Below are positions 37,915 through 49,447 of a DNA stretch of 64,000 nt, piece by piece. The position numbers and the translations under genes are program-made. This DNA comes from Actinomycetes bacterium (lineage in GTDB: Bacteria; Actinomycetota; Actinomycetes; DATJPE01), in assembly GCA_035506535.1 (NCBI GenBank), contig DATJPE010000001.1:1-64000 (forward strand). Reading direction: 5' to 3'. The first letter of the stretch is position 1. Every line of letters begins with the position of its first letter. The notes under the pieces are model-generated. The model searched no databases, was not told the origin of the DNA, and worked only from the letters and a program-made list of their open reading frames with translations.

Positions 37915-38781
37915 ATGGCGATCTTCCTGGACGAGGGCTCGCGGATCCTCGTCAACGGCATGACCGGCTCCGAGGGGACCAAGCACACCAGGCGCATGGT
38001 CGCCTCGGGCGCCAACGTCGTCGCCGGCGTCACCCCGGGCAAGGGCGGCCTCGACGTCGACGGGATCCCAGTGTTCGGCTCGGTCAAGGAAGCCGTCGAG
38101 GAGACCGGGGCCAACGTCTCCGTGGTCTTCGTGCCGCCGCGGTTCACCGCCGGCTCGGTCCACGAGGTCATCGACGCCGGCGTCCCGTTGTGCGTCGTCA
38201 TCACCGAGGGCGTGCCGGTCCACGACACCGCGGAGTTCTTCGCCCGGTCGCAGGGCAGCGCCACGCGCATCGTCGGTCCCAACTGCCCGGGCCTGATCAG
38301 CCCCGGGAAGTCCAACGCGGGGATCATCCCCGCCGACATCACCGGTCCCGGGCCGATCGGCCTGGTCAGCAAGTCCGGGACGCTGACCTACCAGATGATG
38401 TACGAGCTTCGCGACCTCGGGTTCTCCACCGCCCTCGGGATCGGCGGTGACCCGGTCATCGGAACCACTCACATCGACGCGCTGGCGGCCTTCCAGGAGG
38501 ACCCGGAGACCGAGGTCGTGGTGATGATCGGCGAGATCGGCGGGGACGCCGAGGAGCGTGCCGCCGCCTACATCGCCGCGCACGTGACCAAGCCTGTCGT
38601 CGGCTACGTGGCGGGGTTCATGGCGCCCGAGGGCAAGACCATGGGGCACGCGGGCGCCATCGTGTCGGGCTCCTCGGGGACCGCCCAGGCCAAGAAGGAG
38701 GCGCTGGAGGCGGTGGGCGTACGCGTCGGCAAGACCCCCAGCGAGACCGCCCGCCTGGTCCGCGAGGTCCTCACCGGCTGA
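37915..38781 (+). CDS. sucD: Succinate-CoA ligase, alpha subunit
   Basis: This subunit binds CoA and carries the phospho-histidine. The 288-residue protein has the CoA-binding [15 protein letters not shown] near 14-28, the [14 protein letters not shown] loop near 121-134, and the phosphorylated His at about 245 in [10 protein letters not shown]. The start ATG 37915 has GGAAAGGA upstream. It ends the sucCD operon, followed by a large inverted repeat that may terminate it. Confidence 0.97.
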   Translation: MAIFLDEGSRILVNGMTGSEGTKHTRRMVASGANVVAGVTPGKGGLDVDGIPVFGSVKEAVEETGANVSVVFVPPRFTAGSVHEVIDAGVPLCVVITEGVPVHDTAEFFARSQGSATRIVGPNCPGLISPGKSNAGIIPADITGPGPIGLVSKSGTLTYQMMYELRDLGFSTALGIGGDPVIGTTHIDALAAFQEDPETEVVVMIGEIGGDAEERAAAYIAAHVTKPVVGYVAGFMAPEGKTMGHAGAIVSGSSGTAQAKKEALEAVGVRVGKTPSETARLVREVLTG

Positions 38782-38807
38782 CCGACCTCCTCCCGCGCCC
38801 CACCTCT

Positions 38808-38880
38808 CTTCCCGCGATTGCGCGGAATCCGGGGGTCCGGACCGGTGCCGGGGGCGCGATTCCGCGCAATCGGCGGGAAG
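38808..38880. terminator. Large nested inverted repeat after sucD
   Basis: Arms at 38808-38829 and 38858-38880 pair over 22 bp with one extra base in the right arm. The 28-nt loop contains its own 10-bp palindrome, GGTCCGGACC. Located 27 nt after sucD, it could terminate transcription, though no T-run follows. The outer part could also be an interspersed palindromic element. Confidence 0.6.
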
Positions 38881-38954
38881 CGGGTACGTGCTCGGCGGGC
38901 TCGCCCAGCGTGTCGGTCGGCACCCGGCGGCGCGTCGCCGCCCACGATGGGGCG

Positions 38955-40337
38955 GTGGCCCTGACCGACCGGCGAGCGACTGCCGCGCGGGCCCGGCGGC
39001 CCGCGGTGTCGGCCTCCGGCCCGGGCACGCGCATCGGACCCCCGGACACGGTGCAGACGCCGTTCGCGGCCGGGGCGGGCGCCGCCTTGTGGTCGGCCGC
39101 GCTGGGGCTCGCGGTGACGACCGCGGCCGTGCTGGCGACGTGGGCGGTCGGCGGGGTGGCCGGACCGCGCTCGGCGCTCGTGATCGGCGCGCAGGCCTGG
39201 CTGCTCGGCCACGGCACCGACCTGCGGATGGCGCACGGCAGCCTCACCCTGGTCCCGCTGGGGCTGACGCTGCTCTTCGGCGGGCTGCTGGCGCGAAGCG
39301 GGGTGTGGGCCGGCCGGGCGGCCATGGTGCGCACGCTGCGCGAGGCGGCGGCGACCACCGCGTGGCTGGCCGGGGTCTACGCCGCGGTCGCCGTCGGGGT
39401 GTCGCTCGGCGCGACCTCCCCGGTGGTCACGCCCGCCCCGGCCTCGGCGCTCGTCGGCGCGGCGGTGCTGGCCGTGGTCTCCGGCGGCTGGGGGGTCCTC
39501 TACGGCAGCGGGCTGCTGGGCACGGCCCTCGCGGGCCTGCCGACGGAGGTCCGTCTCGCCGGGCGAGCCGCTCTGACCGGCGTCGCGACGTTGCTCGCGG
39601 GGGGTGCCCTGACCCTGCTGGCCGCCCTGCTGTGGCATGCGCAGGACGCGGCGCACGTCTACTCCGCCCTGGGAGCCGACCTCGTCGGGTCGGTCGAGCT
39701 GGTCGTGCTGAGCGCCGTCTACGTCCCCGTCGGCGCGGTCTGGGCGATGACCTACTGCCTCGGGCCCGGCTTCGCGGTCGGGGCCGGCACCCTGGTCGCG
39801 CCCTCCGGCACCACGCTGGGCGACCTGCCGAGCTTCCCACTGCTCGCGGCGCTGCCCGGGGAGGGGCCGGCCCGGGGCGTGGGGTTTGCCGCCCTCGCCG
39901 TCCCGCTCGCCGCCGGCGTGGTGATCGGTCTCGTCGTGGCCCGCCGATCGCCGTGGCCGGCCGGGCGTACCGCCTGGGTCGCTGCTGTCGGCGGCGCGCT
40001 CACCGGTGGGCTGGCCGGCGTGCTGGCGCTCCTGGCCCGCGGTGGGCTGACGTCGGGCCGGATGGCCAGCCTCGGCCCCCAGCCGCTCGTGGTCGCCGCC
40101 TGGAGCGCCCTCGAGCTCGGCGTCCTGGGCGCGCTGGTCGCCGGCGAGTACCGCCACCGGGTGCTCGTGCGCGCCGAGCGTCGGAGCAGTCCCAGGGTCA
40201 TCGACCTCACCGAGTCGGCGGTCCGTGTCCTCGATCCCGGCGAGGTGGCGCGTGCGGCCGACGTGACGGACGCGGAGCCGGCCCCGGCGCAAGGCGTGGG
40301 AGATCCGGCGGAGGGCGAGGACATCGGCGACCGGTAG
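38955..40337 (+). CDS. DUF6350-type polytopic membrane protein
   Basis: The protein is about 460 residues with about ten hydrophobic segments from residue 40 to 395 and a charged cytoplasmic tail. The stretch [23 protein letters not shown] near 73-95 followed by LVPLGLTLL is typical of the actinobacterial DUF6350 family. The function is unknown. GTG 38955 is chosen because CACGAT ends 6 nt before it; GTG 38910 would add 15 residues. The location between sucD and purN is, as I recall, conserved in actinobacteria. Its stop TAG is the first part of the TAGGCT that resembles the purN -10 element. Confidence 0.75.
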   Translation: MALTDRRATAARARRPAVSASGPGTRIGPPDTVQTPFAAGAGAALWSAALGLAVTTAAVLATWAVGGVAGPRSALVIGAQAWLLGHGTDLRMAHGSLTLVPLGLTLLFGGLLARSGVWAGRAAMVRTLREAAATTAWLAGVYAAVAVGVSLGATSPVVTPAPASALVGAAVLAVVSGGWGVLYGSGLLGTALAGLPTEVRLAGRAALTGVATLLAGGALTLLAALLWHAQDAAHVYSALGADLVGSVELVVLSAVYVPVGAVWAMTYCLGPGFAVGAGTLVAPSGTTLGDLPSFPLLAALPGEGPARGVGFAALAVPLAAGVVIGLVVARRSPWPAGRTAWVAAVGGALTGGLAGVLALLARGGLTSGRMASLGPQPLVVAAWSALELGVLGALVAGEYRHRVLVRAERRSSPRVIDLTESAVRVLDPGEVARAADVTDAEPAPAQGVGDPAEGEDIGDR

Positions 40338-40340
40338 GCT
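40335..40340 (+). promoter_or_regulatory. -10 element of purN, overlapping the DUF6350 stop
   Basis: TAGGCT begins with the TAG stop of the DUF6350 gene and ends 8 nt before GTG 40349; no ribosome-binding site is visible. Confidence 0.4.
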
Positions 40341-40348
40341 CCCCGGCC

Positions 40349-40954
40349 GTGCCCGCCCGGATGGTGGTCCTGGTCTCCGGGACCGGCTCCAACCTCCAAG
40401 CGCTGCTCGACGCCGCCGCCGATCCCGGCTTCGGTGCCACTGTCGTCGCGGTGGGAGCCGACCGGGCGGGGATCGCCGCGCTGGAGCGCGCCGAAGGCGC
40501 GGGACTGCCCACCTTCGTGCTCCCGGTGGCGGAGTTCGAGTCCCGCGCCGCCTGGGACGCGGCGCTGGCCGAGGCGGTGGCCGGGCACCTCCCGGACCTG
40601 GTGGTCCTCGCGGGCTTCATGAAGCTCGTCGGCGGGGCCTTCCTCGCCCGCTTCGGCGGTCGCACGGTCAACACCCACCCTGCGCTGCTTCCGGCCTTCC
40701 CCGGGATGCACGCGGTCCGCGACGCCCTGGCGTACGGGGTCAAGGTGACGGGGTGCACCCTGTTCATCGTCGACGAGGGCGTCGACAGCGGGGCGATCCT
40801 CGCCCAGCGCGCCGTCGAGGTCCGTCCGGACGACGACGAGGCGGCGCTGCACGAGCGGATCAAAGTCGCCGAGCGCGCGCTCCTCATCGACACCGTGGGC
40901 CGGATGGCCCGCGAGGGTTGGTCGGTCGACGGCAGGAAGGTCAGCATCCCGTGA
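40349..40954 (+). CDS. purN: Phosphoribosylglycinamide formyltransferase
   Basis: This enzyme transfers a formyl group from 10-formyl-tetrahydrofolate to GAR in purine synthesis. The 201-residue protein has [16 protein letters not shown] at about 8-23 for phosphate binding, and the folate-site residues in [20 protein letters not shown] near 109-128 with N109 and H111. D of [10 protein letters not shown] completes the set. GTG 40349 gives the usual length; ATG 40361 would remove four residues. The stop overlaps the purH start (GTGA). Confidence 0.95.
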   Translation: MPARMVVLVSGTGSNLQALLDAAADPGFGATVVAVGADRAGIAALERAEGAGLPTFVLPVAEFESRAAWDAALAEAVAGHLPDLVVLAGFMKLVGGAFLARFGGRTVNTHPALLPAFPGMHAVRDALAYGVKVTGCTLFIVDEGVDSGAILAQRAVEVRPDDDEAALHERIKVAERALLIDTVGRMAREGWSVDGRKVSIP

Positions 40955-42549
40955 GTGACAGCAGCGACGTGCAGGCGCGGACCACCGGCGAGGGGAGGCG
41001 ACCGGTGCGCCGGGCCCTCGTCAGCGTGTACGACAAGACGGGGCTGGTCGACCTCGCGCTCGGCCTCCAGGCCGCCGGGATCACGATCATCTCGACCGGC
41101 AGCACGGCGGCACGCATCGCCGAGGCCGGGGTCCCGGTCACCGAGGTCGCCGAGCTGACCGGCTTCCCGGAGTGCCTGGACGGGCGGGTGAAGACCCTGC
41201 ACCCGCGGGTGCACGCCGGGATCCTCGCGGACGTACGCCGTCCCGAGCACCGGGCCCAGCTCAGCGAGCTGGGCATCGAGGCCTTCGACCTCGTGGTGTC
41301 GAACCTGTACCCCTTCGCCGAGACCGTCGCCTCGGGCGCCGGCGAGGAGGAGACGATCGAGCAGATCGACATCGGCGGCCCGGCCATGGTGCGCGGGGCC
41401 GCCAAGAACCACGCGAACGTCGCCGTGGTCGTCTCGCCCAGCCGCTACCCGGAGGTGCTCGAGGCCGTGCGCTCCGGGGGCTTCACCCTGGCCGAACGGC
41501 AGGCGCTGGCCGCGGAGGCGTTCCGGCACACGGCGACCTACGACGTCGCCGTGGCCTCCTGGATCGGCAACGTCGTCGCCCCTGACGCCGGTGAGAGCGG
41601 CTTCCCCGGCTGGCTGGGCGGGGTGTGGCAGCGGGCCGAGGCCCTGCGCTACGGCGAGAACCCGCACCAGCGGGCCGCCCTGTACATCTCCGAGCCGCCC
41701 CAGCCCGGACTGGCGGGGGCCGACCAGCTGCACGGCAAGGCCATGTCGTACAACAACTACGTCGACGCCGACGCGGCGTGGCGCGCCGCGCACGACTTCG
41801 ACGTACCGGCTGTGGCCGTCATCAAGCACGCCAACCCGTGCGGGATCGCCGTCGGGTCCGACGCCGCCGAGGCGCACCGCAAGGCGCACGCCTGCGACCC
41901 GATCTCGGCGTACGGCGGGGTGATCGCGAGCAACCGGCCGGTGGACCGCACCTTCGCCGAGCAGGTCGCCGAGGTCTTCACCGAGGTGCTCGTCGCTCCC
42001 GAGATCGCCGCCGACGCGCTTGCGCTGCTCGTCGAGCGCAAGAACCTGCGCATCCTCGTCGCCCAGCCGCCCGTCCGCGGCGGCCTCCAGCTCCGCGACA
42101 TCAGCGGTGGGCTCCTGCTGCAGACGGCGGATGCGCTCGACGCCGCCGGGGACGACCCGGCCACCTGGACCCTCGTGAGCGGTCAGCCCGCCGACGAGGC
42201 CACCTTCGCCGACCTGGCGTTCGCCTGGCGGGCGGTGCGCGCGGTCAAGTCCAACGCGATCGTCCTCGCCCACGACGGGGCGACCGTGGGGATCGGCATG
42301 GGCCAGGTCAACCGAGTCGACGCGGCCCGGCTCGCCGTGGCCCGTGCGGGGGAGGAACGGCGACAGGGCGCGGCCGCCGCGTCGGACGCCTTCTTCCCGT
42401 TCCCGGACGGGCTCGAGGTCCTGCTCGAGGCGGGCGTCCGCGCGGTCGTGCAGCCCGGCGGCTCCGTGCGCGACGACGAGGTCCGGGCTGCCGCGGAGGC
42501 CGCCGGGGCCACGATGTACTTCACGGGGACCCGGCATTTCGCCCACTGA
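40951..42549 (+). CDS. purH: Bifunctional AICAR formyltransferase / IMP cyclohydrolase
   Basis: This enzyme carries out the last two steps of IMP synthesis. The 532-residue protein has the N-terminal MGS-like cyclohydrolase domain (about 20-215) with [23 protein letters not shown], followed by the formyltransferase domain with [13 protein letters not shown], the catalytic Lys-His in IKHANPCG near 292-298, and VKSNAIVL near 432-439. The gene is coupled to purN by GTGA. With purN, folD, guaB and guaA in the same window it makes a purine cluster. Confidence 0.96.
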   Translation: MSDSSDVQARTTGEGRRPVRRALVSVYDKTGLVDLALGLQAAGITIISTGSTAARIAEAGVPVTEVAELTGFPECLDGRVKTLHPRVHAGILADVRRPEHRAQLSELGIEAFDLVVSNLYPFAETVASGAGEEETIEQIDIGGPAMVRGAAKNHANVAVVVSPSRYPEVLEAVRSGGFTLAERQALAAEAFRHTATYDVAVASWIGNVVAPDAGESGFPGWLGGVWQRAEALRYGENPHQRAALYISEPPQPGLAGADQLHGKAMSYNNYVDADAAWRAAHDFDVPAVAVIKHANPCGIAVGSDAAEAHRKAHACDPISAYGGVIASNRPVDRTFAEQVAEVFTEVLVAPEIAADALALLVERKNLRILVAQPPVRGGLQLRDISGGLLLQTADALDAAGDDPATWTLVSGQPADEATFADLAFAWRAVRAVKSNAIVLAHDGATVGIGMGQVNRVDAARLAVARAGEERRQGAAAASDAFFPFPDGLEVLLEAGVRAVVQPGGSVRDDEVRAAAEAAGATMYFTGTRHFAH

Positions 42550-42622
42550 CGACTCCACGGGGCCGGGCTCGCTGGCGGCGGTCCCCGGACGCGGCCTCGC
42601 CGCGCCGGTCCTCAGCGCGGCG

Positions 42623-43531
42623 GTGATCGGGGCCCTGTCCTCCTGGCAGGGACACCTCAACGGCGAGCTCGCCCGCGACCTGGACGACGCGCGCCAGGCG
42701 GCCCTGGTGTCCATGACCATCAGCCTGCTCATCGCCTCGGTGCTGCTGGCCGTGCGCCCGACCATGCGCGCGGGGCTGACCCGTGGCCTGCGGGCCTACC
42801 GCGGCGGCTCGCTCGTGTGGTGGCAGCTGCTCGGCGGGCTCGGCGGCGCGACCCTGCTCGCCGCGCAGAGCGTGGTGGTGCCGCTCGTCGGCGTCGCGCT
42901 GTTCACCGTCGCGGTCATCGCTGCCCAGACCGCCGCCTCCCTCGCCGTCGACCGCGCCGGGCTCGGGCCGGCCGGGCCCCAGCCGCTGACGTCCCGTCGA
43001 GTCCTCGCCGCGGCGATCGCGGTGGCGGCCGTCGTCGTGAGCGTCTTCGGCAAGCACGGCTCCTTCGCCCTCGCCCCGCTGCTCCTCGCCGCGCTCGCCG
43101 GCGTCGCCGTCGCCGTCCAGTACGCCCTCAACGGCCGGGTCGGCGTCGCCACCGCCGACCCGATGGTGGCCGCCTGGGGCAACTTCGTGGTCGGCTTCCT
43201 GGCACTCGTCGTGGTGTTCTCCATCGGTGCCGGAGTGACCGGCCATCCCCCGGGGGCGCTGCCGAACCGTTGGTGGCTGTACCTGTCCGGCCCGATCGGC
43301 GTCGTCTTCGTGGCCGTCGCCGCTCACGTGGTCCGGGTCCTCGGGGTCCTGCTCTTCTCGCTGTCCGTGGTGTGCGGACAGGTCGTGGGCGCCGTGCTCA
43401 TCGACGTGGTGTCGCCGACGGGAGGCGCGGGTGTGGGAGCCGCCACGCTGGCCGGCGTTGCGATGACGGTGCTGTCCGTCGGAGTCGGGTCCGGGGTGAT
43501 CGGCCGGCGCGTGCAAGGATCGCCGACGTGA
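42623..43531 (+). CDS. DMT-superfamily transporter, YdcZ (DUF606) type
   Basis: The polytopic protein has about ten helices in two similar halves, typical of YdcZ-type members of the drug/metabolite superfamily. The conserved N-terminal helix contains [15 protein letters not shown]; the second half begins near [21 protein letters not shown], which repeats that pattern. The start is uncertain: GTG 42623 is the first standard start codon after purH in this frame, but it cuts into helix 1, and the preceding [14 protein letters not shown] also looks like coding sequence. A non-standard start near 42572 is possible. The stop overlaps the folD start. Confidence 0.7.
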   Translation: MIGALSSWQGHLNGELARDLDDARQAALVSMTISLLIASVLLAVRPTMRAGLTRGLRAYRGGSLVWWQLLGGLGGATLLAAQSVVVPLVGVALFTVAVIAAQTAASLAVDRAGLGPAGPQPLTSRRVLAAAIAVAAVVVSVFGKHGSFALAPLLLAALAGVAVAVQYALNGRVGVATADPMVAAWGNFVVGFLALVVVFSIGAGVTGHPPGALPNRWWLYLSGPIGVVFVAVAAHVVRVLGVLLFSLSVVCGQVVGAVLIDVVSPTGGAGVGAATLAGVAMTVLSVGVGSGVIGRRVQGSPT

Positions 43532-44388
43532 GCGCGACCATCCTGGACGGCAAGGCCACGGCCACGGCGATCAAGGCCGAGATCCGGCAGCGGGTCGACG
43601 CCCTCCGGGCGCGGGGCGTCACGCCCGGCCTGGGCACCGTCCTGGTCGGCGACGACCCGGGTTCGCACGCCTACGTCGCGGGCAAGCACCGCGACTGCGC
43701 CGAGGTCGGCATCGCCTCGCTGCGGGTCGACCTGCCGGAGACCGCGTCGCAGGAGGAGCTCGAGGCCCGCATCGCCGAGCTCAACACCGACCCGGGCTGC
43801 AGCGGTTACATCGTGCAGCTGCCCTTGCCGTCCGGCCTGGACCAGGGGCGCGTGCTCGGGCTGATCGACCCCGCCAAGGACGCCGACGGCCTGCACCCGA
43901 TGAGCCTCGGCGACCTCGTCCTGGGCATCGACGCGCCGCTGCCCTGCACACCGCGAGGGATCGTGGAGCTCCTGCGCCGCTACGGGGTGGCCCTGGCCGG
44001 GGCCGAGGTGGTGGTGGTGGGTCGCGGGGTCACCGTCGGCCGGCCCCTCGGGCTGCTGCTCACTCGTCGCAGCGAGAACGCAACCGTCACGTTGTGCCAC
44101 ACCGGGACCCGCGACCTCGCGGCACACCTGCGGCGCGGGGACGTCATCGTGGCGGCGGCGGGCGTGCCTGGGCTGGTGCGGCCGCAGGACGTACGTCCCG
44201 GGGCGGCCGTGCTCGACGTGGGCATCACCCGGACCGAGCGGGGGCTGGTCGGGGACGTCGATCCGGCCGTCGCGGAGGTCGCCGGGTTCCTCGCGCCGAT
44301 GCCCGGCGGGGTGGGCCCGATGACCCGCGCGATGCTCCTGGCCAACGTCGTCGAGCTCGCCGAGCGCGCCGCGGACCTGGAGTCGTGA
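43528..44388 (+). CDS. folD: Methylenetetrahydrofolate dehydrogenase / cyclohydrolase FolD
   Basis: This bifunctional enzyme makes 10-formyl-tetrahydrofolate, the formyl donor for PurN and PurH. The 286-residue protein has the substrate motif [17 protein letters not shown] with the catalytic Lys near 54, [11 protein letters not shown] near 91-101, and the NADP-binding [16 protein letters not shown] near 159-174. GTG 43528 overlaps the transporter stop by GTGA, and its own stop overlaps the DUF3017 gene. The proximity to purN and purH fits its role. Confidence 0.95.
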   Translation: MSATILDGKATATAIKAEIRQRVDALRARGVTPGLGTVLVGDDPGSHAYVAGKHRDCAEVGIASLRVDLPETASQEELEARIAELNTDPGCSGYIVQLPLPSGLDQGRVLGLIDPAKDADGLHPMSLGDLVLGIDAPLPCTPRGIVELLRRYGVALAGAEVVVVGRGVTVGRPLGLLLTRRSENATVTLCHTGTRDLAAHLRRGDVIVAAAGVPGLVRPQDVRPGAAVLDVGITRTERGLVGDVDPAVAEVAGFLAPMPGGVGPMTRAMLLANVVELAERAADLES

Positions 44389-44678
44389 CCGAGCCCGACC
44401 AGTCGGCCGAGGGTCGGCTCGCGTGGCTGGGCCGGCAGTGGCCGATCACGGTGGTGCTCGTGGTCGCCGGGATCGGCCTGGTGGTCGTGGCCGGGCGCAG
44501 CTTCCGTCCCGGGTGCCTGCTCATCGCCGCCGCCCTCGTCCTCGCCGCCCTGCTCCGGGCACTGCTGCCGGACGAGGCGGCCGGGCTGCTGCGCCTGCGC
44601 TCCCGGGTCACCGACGTCGCGGTTCTCGGCGTCCTCGGCGTCGGCATCGGGGTGCTGGCCGTGGCAGTACCGCGCTGA
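44385..44678 (+). CDS. DUF3017 membrane protein
   Basis: The 97-residue protein has a short hydrophilic start, two membrane segments around 22-40 and 47-64, an acidic turn [10 protein letters not shown], and a final hydrophobic stretch at about 78-96. The pattern of [15 protein letters not shown], then [10 protein letters not shown], is the actinobacterial DUF3017 family, usually just downstream of folD. The function is unknown. It is coupled to folD by GTGA and precedes mdh by 48 nt. Confidence 0.85.
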   Translation: MTEPDQSAEGRLAWLGRQWPITVVLVVAGIGLVVVAGRSFRPGCLLIAAALVLAALLRALLPDEAAGLLRLRSRVTDVAVLGVLGVGIGVLAVAVPR

Positions 44679-45716
<1,038 letters not shown>

Positions 45717-45762
45717 ACGGCGCCCACCGCCCCCGACTCTTCCGCAACAGGGTGAGGTGGCT

Positions 45763-45811
45763 GGGCTGGCTGGGGCGGCGGGCGCCGGCAGGTGGGGGCG
45801 GCGAGGGCGGG
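45763..45811 (+). other. G-rich tract with G-quadruplex potential upstream of icd
   Basis: Runs of three or more G occur at 45763-45765, 45772-45775, 45780-45782, 45794-45798, 45805-45807 and 45809-45811. The tract lies in the 157-nt mdh-icd spacer, upstream of the icd -10 element. No gene or terminator stem is evident in the spacer. Confidence 0.35.
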
Positions 45812-45835
45812 CCGAAGGGCGTACGGCGTCCTCGG

Positions 45836-45841
45836 TAGGCT
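45836..45841 (+). promoter_or_regulatory. -10 element of icd
   Basis: TAGGCT lies 32 nt before ATG 45874, giving a short leader with AGGAAGGA as a ribosome-binding site. An in-frame GTG at 45847 lies only 5 nt after this hexamer and could be an alternative near-leaderless start. Confidence 0.4.
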
Positions 45842-45873
45842 CGAGGGTGCCGAGAGGAAGGACCGCAGCGCCG

Positions 45874-47094
45874 ATGGCGAGCATCAAGGTCGTGAACCCC
45901 GTCGTCGAGGTCGACGGCGACGAGATGACCCGGATCATCTGGCACTTCATCAGGGAGCAGCTGATCCTGCCCTACCTCGACATCCAGCTGGAGTACTACG
46001 ACCTCGGGATCGAGCATCGCGACGCCACCGACGACCAGGTCACCATCGACGCGGCGAACGCGATCAAGCGCCACGGCGTGGGTGTGAAGTGCGCCACCAT
46101 CACCCCCGACGAGGCGCGCGTGGAGGAGTTCGGCCTGAAGCGGATGTGGCGCTCGCCCAACGGCACGATCCGCAACATCCTCGGCGGCGTCGTCTTCCGT
46201 GAGCCCATCATCATCAGCAACATCCCGCGACTTGTGCCCAGCTGGACCAAGCCGATCGTCATCGGCCGCCACGCGCACGGTGACCAGTACCGCGCCACCG
46301 ACTTCAAGGTCCCCGGCCCGGGCACGGTCACCATCAGCTACACCCCCGACGACGGGTCCGCGCCGATGGAGCTCGAGGTCGCCCGCTTCCCCGAGGGCGG
46401 CGGCGTGGCGATGGGGATGTACAACTTCACCCGCTCCATCGAGGACTTCGCCCGCGCCTCCTTCGCCTACGGCCTGCGGCGCGGCTACCCCGTCTACCTG
46501 TCCACGAAGAACACGATCCTCAAGGCCTACGACGGGCTGTTCAAGGACGTCTTCGCGGAGGTCTACGAGAAGGACTTCCGGGCCGACTACGAGGCCCGGG
46601 GCCTCACCTACGAGCACCGGCTCATCGACGACATGGTCGCCGCTGCGCTGAAGTGGGAGGGCGGCTACGTCTGGGCGTGCAAGAACTACGACGGGGACGT
46701 GCAGTCGGACACGGTCGCGCAGGGGTTCGGCTCGCTCGGCCTGATGACCAGCGTGCTCATGACACCCGACGGCAAGACCGTCGAGGCGGAGGCGGCGCAT
46801 GGCACGGTCACGCGGCACTACCGCCAGCACCAGCAGGGCCGGTCCACGTCGACGAACCCGATCGCGTCGATCTACGCCTGGACGGGCGGGCTCAAGCACC
46901 GCGGGCTGCTCGACGGGACCCCCGAGGTGACCGGCTTCGCCGAGACCCTGGAGCGAGTGTGCGTCGAGACGGTGGAGTCCGGTCGCATGACCAAGGACCT
47001 CGCCCTGCTGATCGGCCCGGACCAGCCGTGGTTGACGACCGAGGAGTTCCTCGACGCCCTCGACGAGGGGTTGGCGAAGGCGCTGGGCTCCTGA
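45874..47094 (+). CDS. icd: Isocitrate dehydrogenase (NADP), homodimeric type
   Basis: This enzyme oxidises isocitrate to 2-oxoglutarate. The 406-residue protein is of the dimeric, eukaryote-like subfamily rather than the E. coli type. Clear marks are [14 protein letters not shown] at about 8-21, the substrate loop [14 protein letters not shown] near 92-105, and [15 protein letters not shown] near 307-321 for NADP. ATG 45874 is the normal family start; a GTG nine codons upstream is in frame. It is convergent with galK, 7 nt apart. Confidence 0.96.
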   Translation: MASIKVVNPVVEVDGDEMTRIIWHFIREQLILPYLDIQLEYYDLGIEHRDATDDQVTIDAANAIKRHGVGVKCATITPDEARVEEFGLKRMWRSPNGTIRNILGGVVFREPIIISNIPRLVPSWTKPIVIGRHAHGDQYRATDFKVPGPGTVTISYTPDDGSAPMELEVARFPEGGGVAMGMYNFTRSIEDFARASFAYGLRRGYPVYLSTKNTILKAYDGLFKDVFAEVYEKDFRADYEARGLTYEHRLIDDMVAAALKWEGGYVWACKNYDGDVQSDTVAQGFGSLGLMTSVLMTPDGKTVEAEAAHGTVTRHYRQHQQGRSTSTNPIASIYAWTGGLKHRGLLDGTPEVTGFAETLERVCVETVESGRMTKDLALLIGPDQPWLTTEEFLDALDEGLAKALGS

Positions 47095-47101
47095 CGGTCG
47101 G

Positions 47102-48235
47102 TCAGGAGTCGCGCCGTGCGCCGTCCGACGGGGTGACCGGGAAGGGATCCGGCGCGGCCCAGCCGTGGGCGGCGAAGGCGGCGCGCACAGCCGTGGTGCA
47201 CGCCTCGACGTCGCCGGCGGGGAGCAGGGCGATGGCCGAGCCACCGAACCCGCCGCCGGTCATCCGCGCCCCGACGGCGCCATGCGCGAGGAGGGTCTCG
47301 ACGCTGCAGTCCAGCTCTGCGCAACTGACCTCGTAGTCGTCGCGCAGTGACGCGTGCGAGGCGGTCATCAGCCCCCCGACCGTGGTCCAGTCGCCGGCAC
47401 GCAGGGCGGCGACCGTGTCCAGCACGCGGGCGTTCTCGCTGACCACGTGGCGTACGCGCTGTCGCTGCTCCTCGTCACCCAGCCGCTCGAGCGCATCGTC
47501 GAGGTCGGTGACGTCGCGCAGCGCGGTGACGCCGAGGAGCTTCGCCGCGTCCTCGCAGACCGACCGCCGGCGGCCGTACGCGCCCTCCGCGTTGCCGTGG
47601 TGCACCCGGGTGTTGACCACCAGGAGCGCGAGCCCGGCGTCGGCCACAGGCAGCGGGACCTGCTCGACGACGAGGCTGCGCATGTCGACGAACAGGGCGT
47701 TGTCGCGGGTCGCGAGCAGGGAGGCGACCTGGTCCATCATGCCGGTGGGGGCGCCGACGAACTGGTTCTCGCTGATACGAGCGAGGCGGGCGACGTCGAG
47801 GCGGGCCATCCCGAGCCCGTGGATCTCGTCGACGGCGAGGCCCACCGCGCACTGGAGCGCGTGCGACGAGGACAACCCGCTGCCCAGCGGGACCCGTCCG
47901 TCGACGAACACGTCCAGCCCGCCGACGTGGTGCCCCTCCAGGCGGGCCGCCCAGAGCATCCCGGCGACGTAGGCTCCCCAACCCAGCCCCTGGCCGGGCG
48001 TGACCTCGTCGAGGGGGACCAGCACCTCGTCGGGCTGCTGCACCGAGCGCACCCGGAGGATGCCGTCGGCGCGAGCCGCCGCGGCGACGTACGTGCGGGC
48101 GGCGATCGCGAAGGGCAGGACGAAGCCGTCGTTGTAGTCGGTGTGCTCGCCGATCAGGTTGACCCGCCCGGGCGCGGACCAGACACCGACCGGCGCACGG
48201 CCGTACGCCGCCTCGAACGCCTCCGCGACGCTCAT
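47102..48235 (-). CDS. galK: Galactokinase
   Basis: This GHMP kinase phosphorylates galactose in the Leloir pathway. The 377-residue protein has the three signatures: APGRVNLIGEHTDYN near 21-35, the ATP-binding PLGSGLSSSHALQCAV near 116-131, and GARMTGGGFGGSAIAL near 328-343. The last ATP-loop residues are normal except that the usual SSSA reads SSSHA. ATG 48235 overlaps the galT stop (ATGA), so the two are translated together. galE is not in the window. Confidence 0.95.
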   Translation of the reverse strand: MSVAEAFEAAYGRAPVGVWSAPGRVNLIGEHTDYNDGFVLPFAIAARTYVAAAARADGILRVRSVQQPDEVLVPLDEVTPGQGLGWGAYVAGMLWAARLEGHHVGGLDVFVDGRVPLGSGLSSSHALQCAVGLAVDEIHGLGMARLDVARLARISENQFVGAPTGMMDQVASLLATRDNALFVDMRSLVVEQVPLPVADAGLALLVVNTRVHHGNAEGAYGRRRSVCEDAAKLLGVTALRDVTDLDDALERLGDEEQRQRVRHVVSENARVLDTVAALRAGDWTTVGGLMTASHASLRDDYEVSCAELDCSVETLLAHGAVGARMTGGGFGGSAIALLPAGDVEACTTAVRAAFAAHGWAAPDPFPVTPSDGARRDS

Positions 48236-49329
48236 GCGCCCACGCCGGGCAGGGCGTCGCGCAGGGCGGACGCCGCGCGTTCCGGGGGGATGTCGTTGAT
48301 GAACGCCCCCATGCCCGACTCCGACCCCGCCAGGTACTTGAGCTTGTCCGGCGCCCGTCGGGACGAGAACAGGCGCAGGTGCAACGCGGCGAGGTCACGG
48401 TCTCGGCGCACCGGAGCCTGGTGCCAGGCGGCGATGTAGGGCATCGGCAGGCCGAACAGTCCGTCGAGGGCTCGGAGCACGCGCAGGTACAGAGGACCGA
48501 AGTCGTCCCGCTCGTCCGGGTCCAGGGCCGGCAGGTCGGGGACGCGCCGCCTCGGGTAGAGGTGCACCTCGTACGGCCACCGGGCCGCCGCGGGTACGAA
48601 GGCAACCCAGTGGCGGGACTCGGCCACGACGCGCAACTCCTCGTCGAGCTCGGAGGCGAGCACCTGCTCGAAGAGGTTGTGGCCTGTCCTGTCGTGGTGC
48701 GCGCGGACCGCCTCCAGCATGCGCGAGGTGGTCGGCGTCACGAACGGGTAGGCGTAGATCTGCCCGTGCGGGTGGCTGAGGGTGACGCCGATCTCGGCGC
48801 CGCGGTTCTCGAAGGCGAAGACCTGCTCGACGCCCTCGATGGCGGACAGCGCCCTGGTCCGGTCGATCCACGCCTCGAGCACGGTGCGGACCCGTTCGGG
48901 GGACAGTGACGCGAAGGAGGAGTTGTGATCGGAGCTGAAGCAGACCACTTCGCAGCGCCCCCGTCCCGGCCGGCGGGCGACGACCTGCGAGCGGTCCGCC
49001 CATGGGGGAACGCTCGCGACGTCCTCGGCGAAGGACGGGAAACGGTTCTCGAAGACGACCACGTCGTAGGACGAGGACGGGATCTCGGTCGCCTTGCCGA
49101 CGGTGGACGGGCACAGCGGGCACTCGTCCGCCGGAGGCAGGAACGTGCGGGTCTGGCGGTGCGAGGCGATGGCGACCCACTCGTCCATGAGCACGTCGTG
49201 GCGGACCTCGGACGCGGTCGTCGCCTCGGGAAGGTCGCGGGAGTCGTGGAGCTCATGCTCCGCCGCGTCGTCCTCGTCGAAGTAGATGATCTCACGGCCG
49301 TCGGCGAGCCGGGCCTCGGTGCGCTTCAT
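48232..49329 (-). CDS. galT: Galactose-1-phosphate uridylyltransferase
   Basis: This enzyme exchanges UMP between UDP-glucose and galactose-1-phosphate. The 365-residue protein has a zinc-type CPLCPS near 68-73, the active-site HPHGQIYAYPF with the uridylylated His near 184-194, and the family start MKRTEARLADGREI. ATG 49329 is preferred over GTG 49389, since it fits family members and the upstream start lies between the likely promoter boxes (TTGACT at 49405-49400 on this strand). It is transcribed divergently from glpD. Confidence 0.93.
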   Translation of the reverse strand: MKRTEARLADGREIIYFDEDDAAEHELHDSRDLPEATTASEVRHDVLMDEWVAIASHRQTRTFLPPADECPLCPSTVGKATEIPSSSYDVVVFENRFPSFAEDVASVPPWADRSQVVARRPGRGRCEVVCFSSDHNSSFASLSPERVRTVLEAWIDRTRALSAIEGVEQVFAFENRGAEIGVTLSHPHGQIYAYPFVTPTTSRMLEAVRAHHDRTGHNLFEQVLASELDEELRVVAESRHWVAFVPAAARWPYEVHLYPRRRVPDLPALDPDERDDFGPLYLRVLRALDGLFGLPMPYIAAWHQAPVRRDRDLAALHLRLFSSRRAPDKLKYLAGSESGMGAFINDIPPERAASALRDALPGVGA

Positions 49330-49447
49330 CCGCGTCCATCCCTCGTGGTCCTCGGCGGTGCCGACGTCGGCCGACAGCGTGCCGAGCACTCGCGCGCAAA
49401 GTCAACGCGAAGCGACCGCGGGCGATGAGGAGGCGCCCCGGGCTCGC

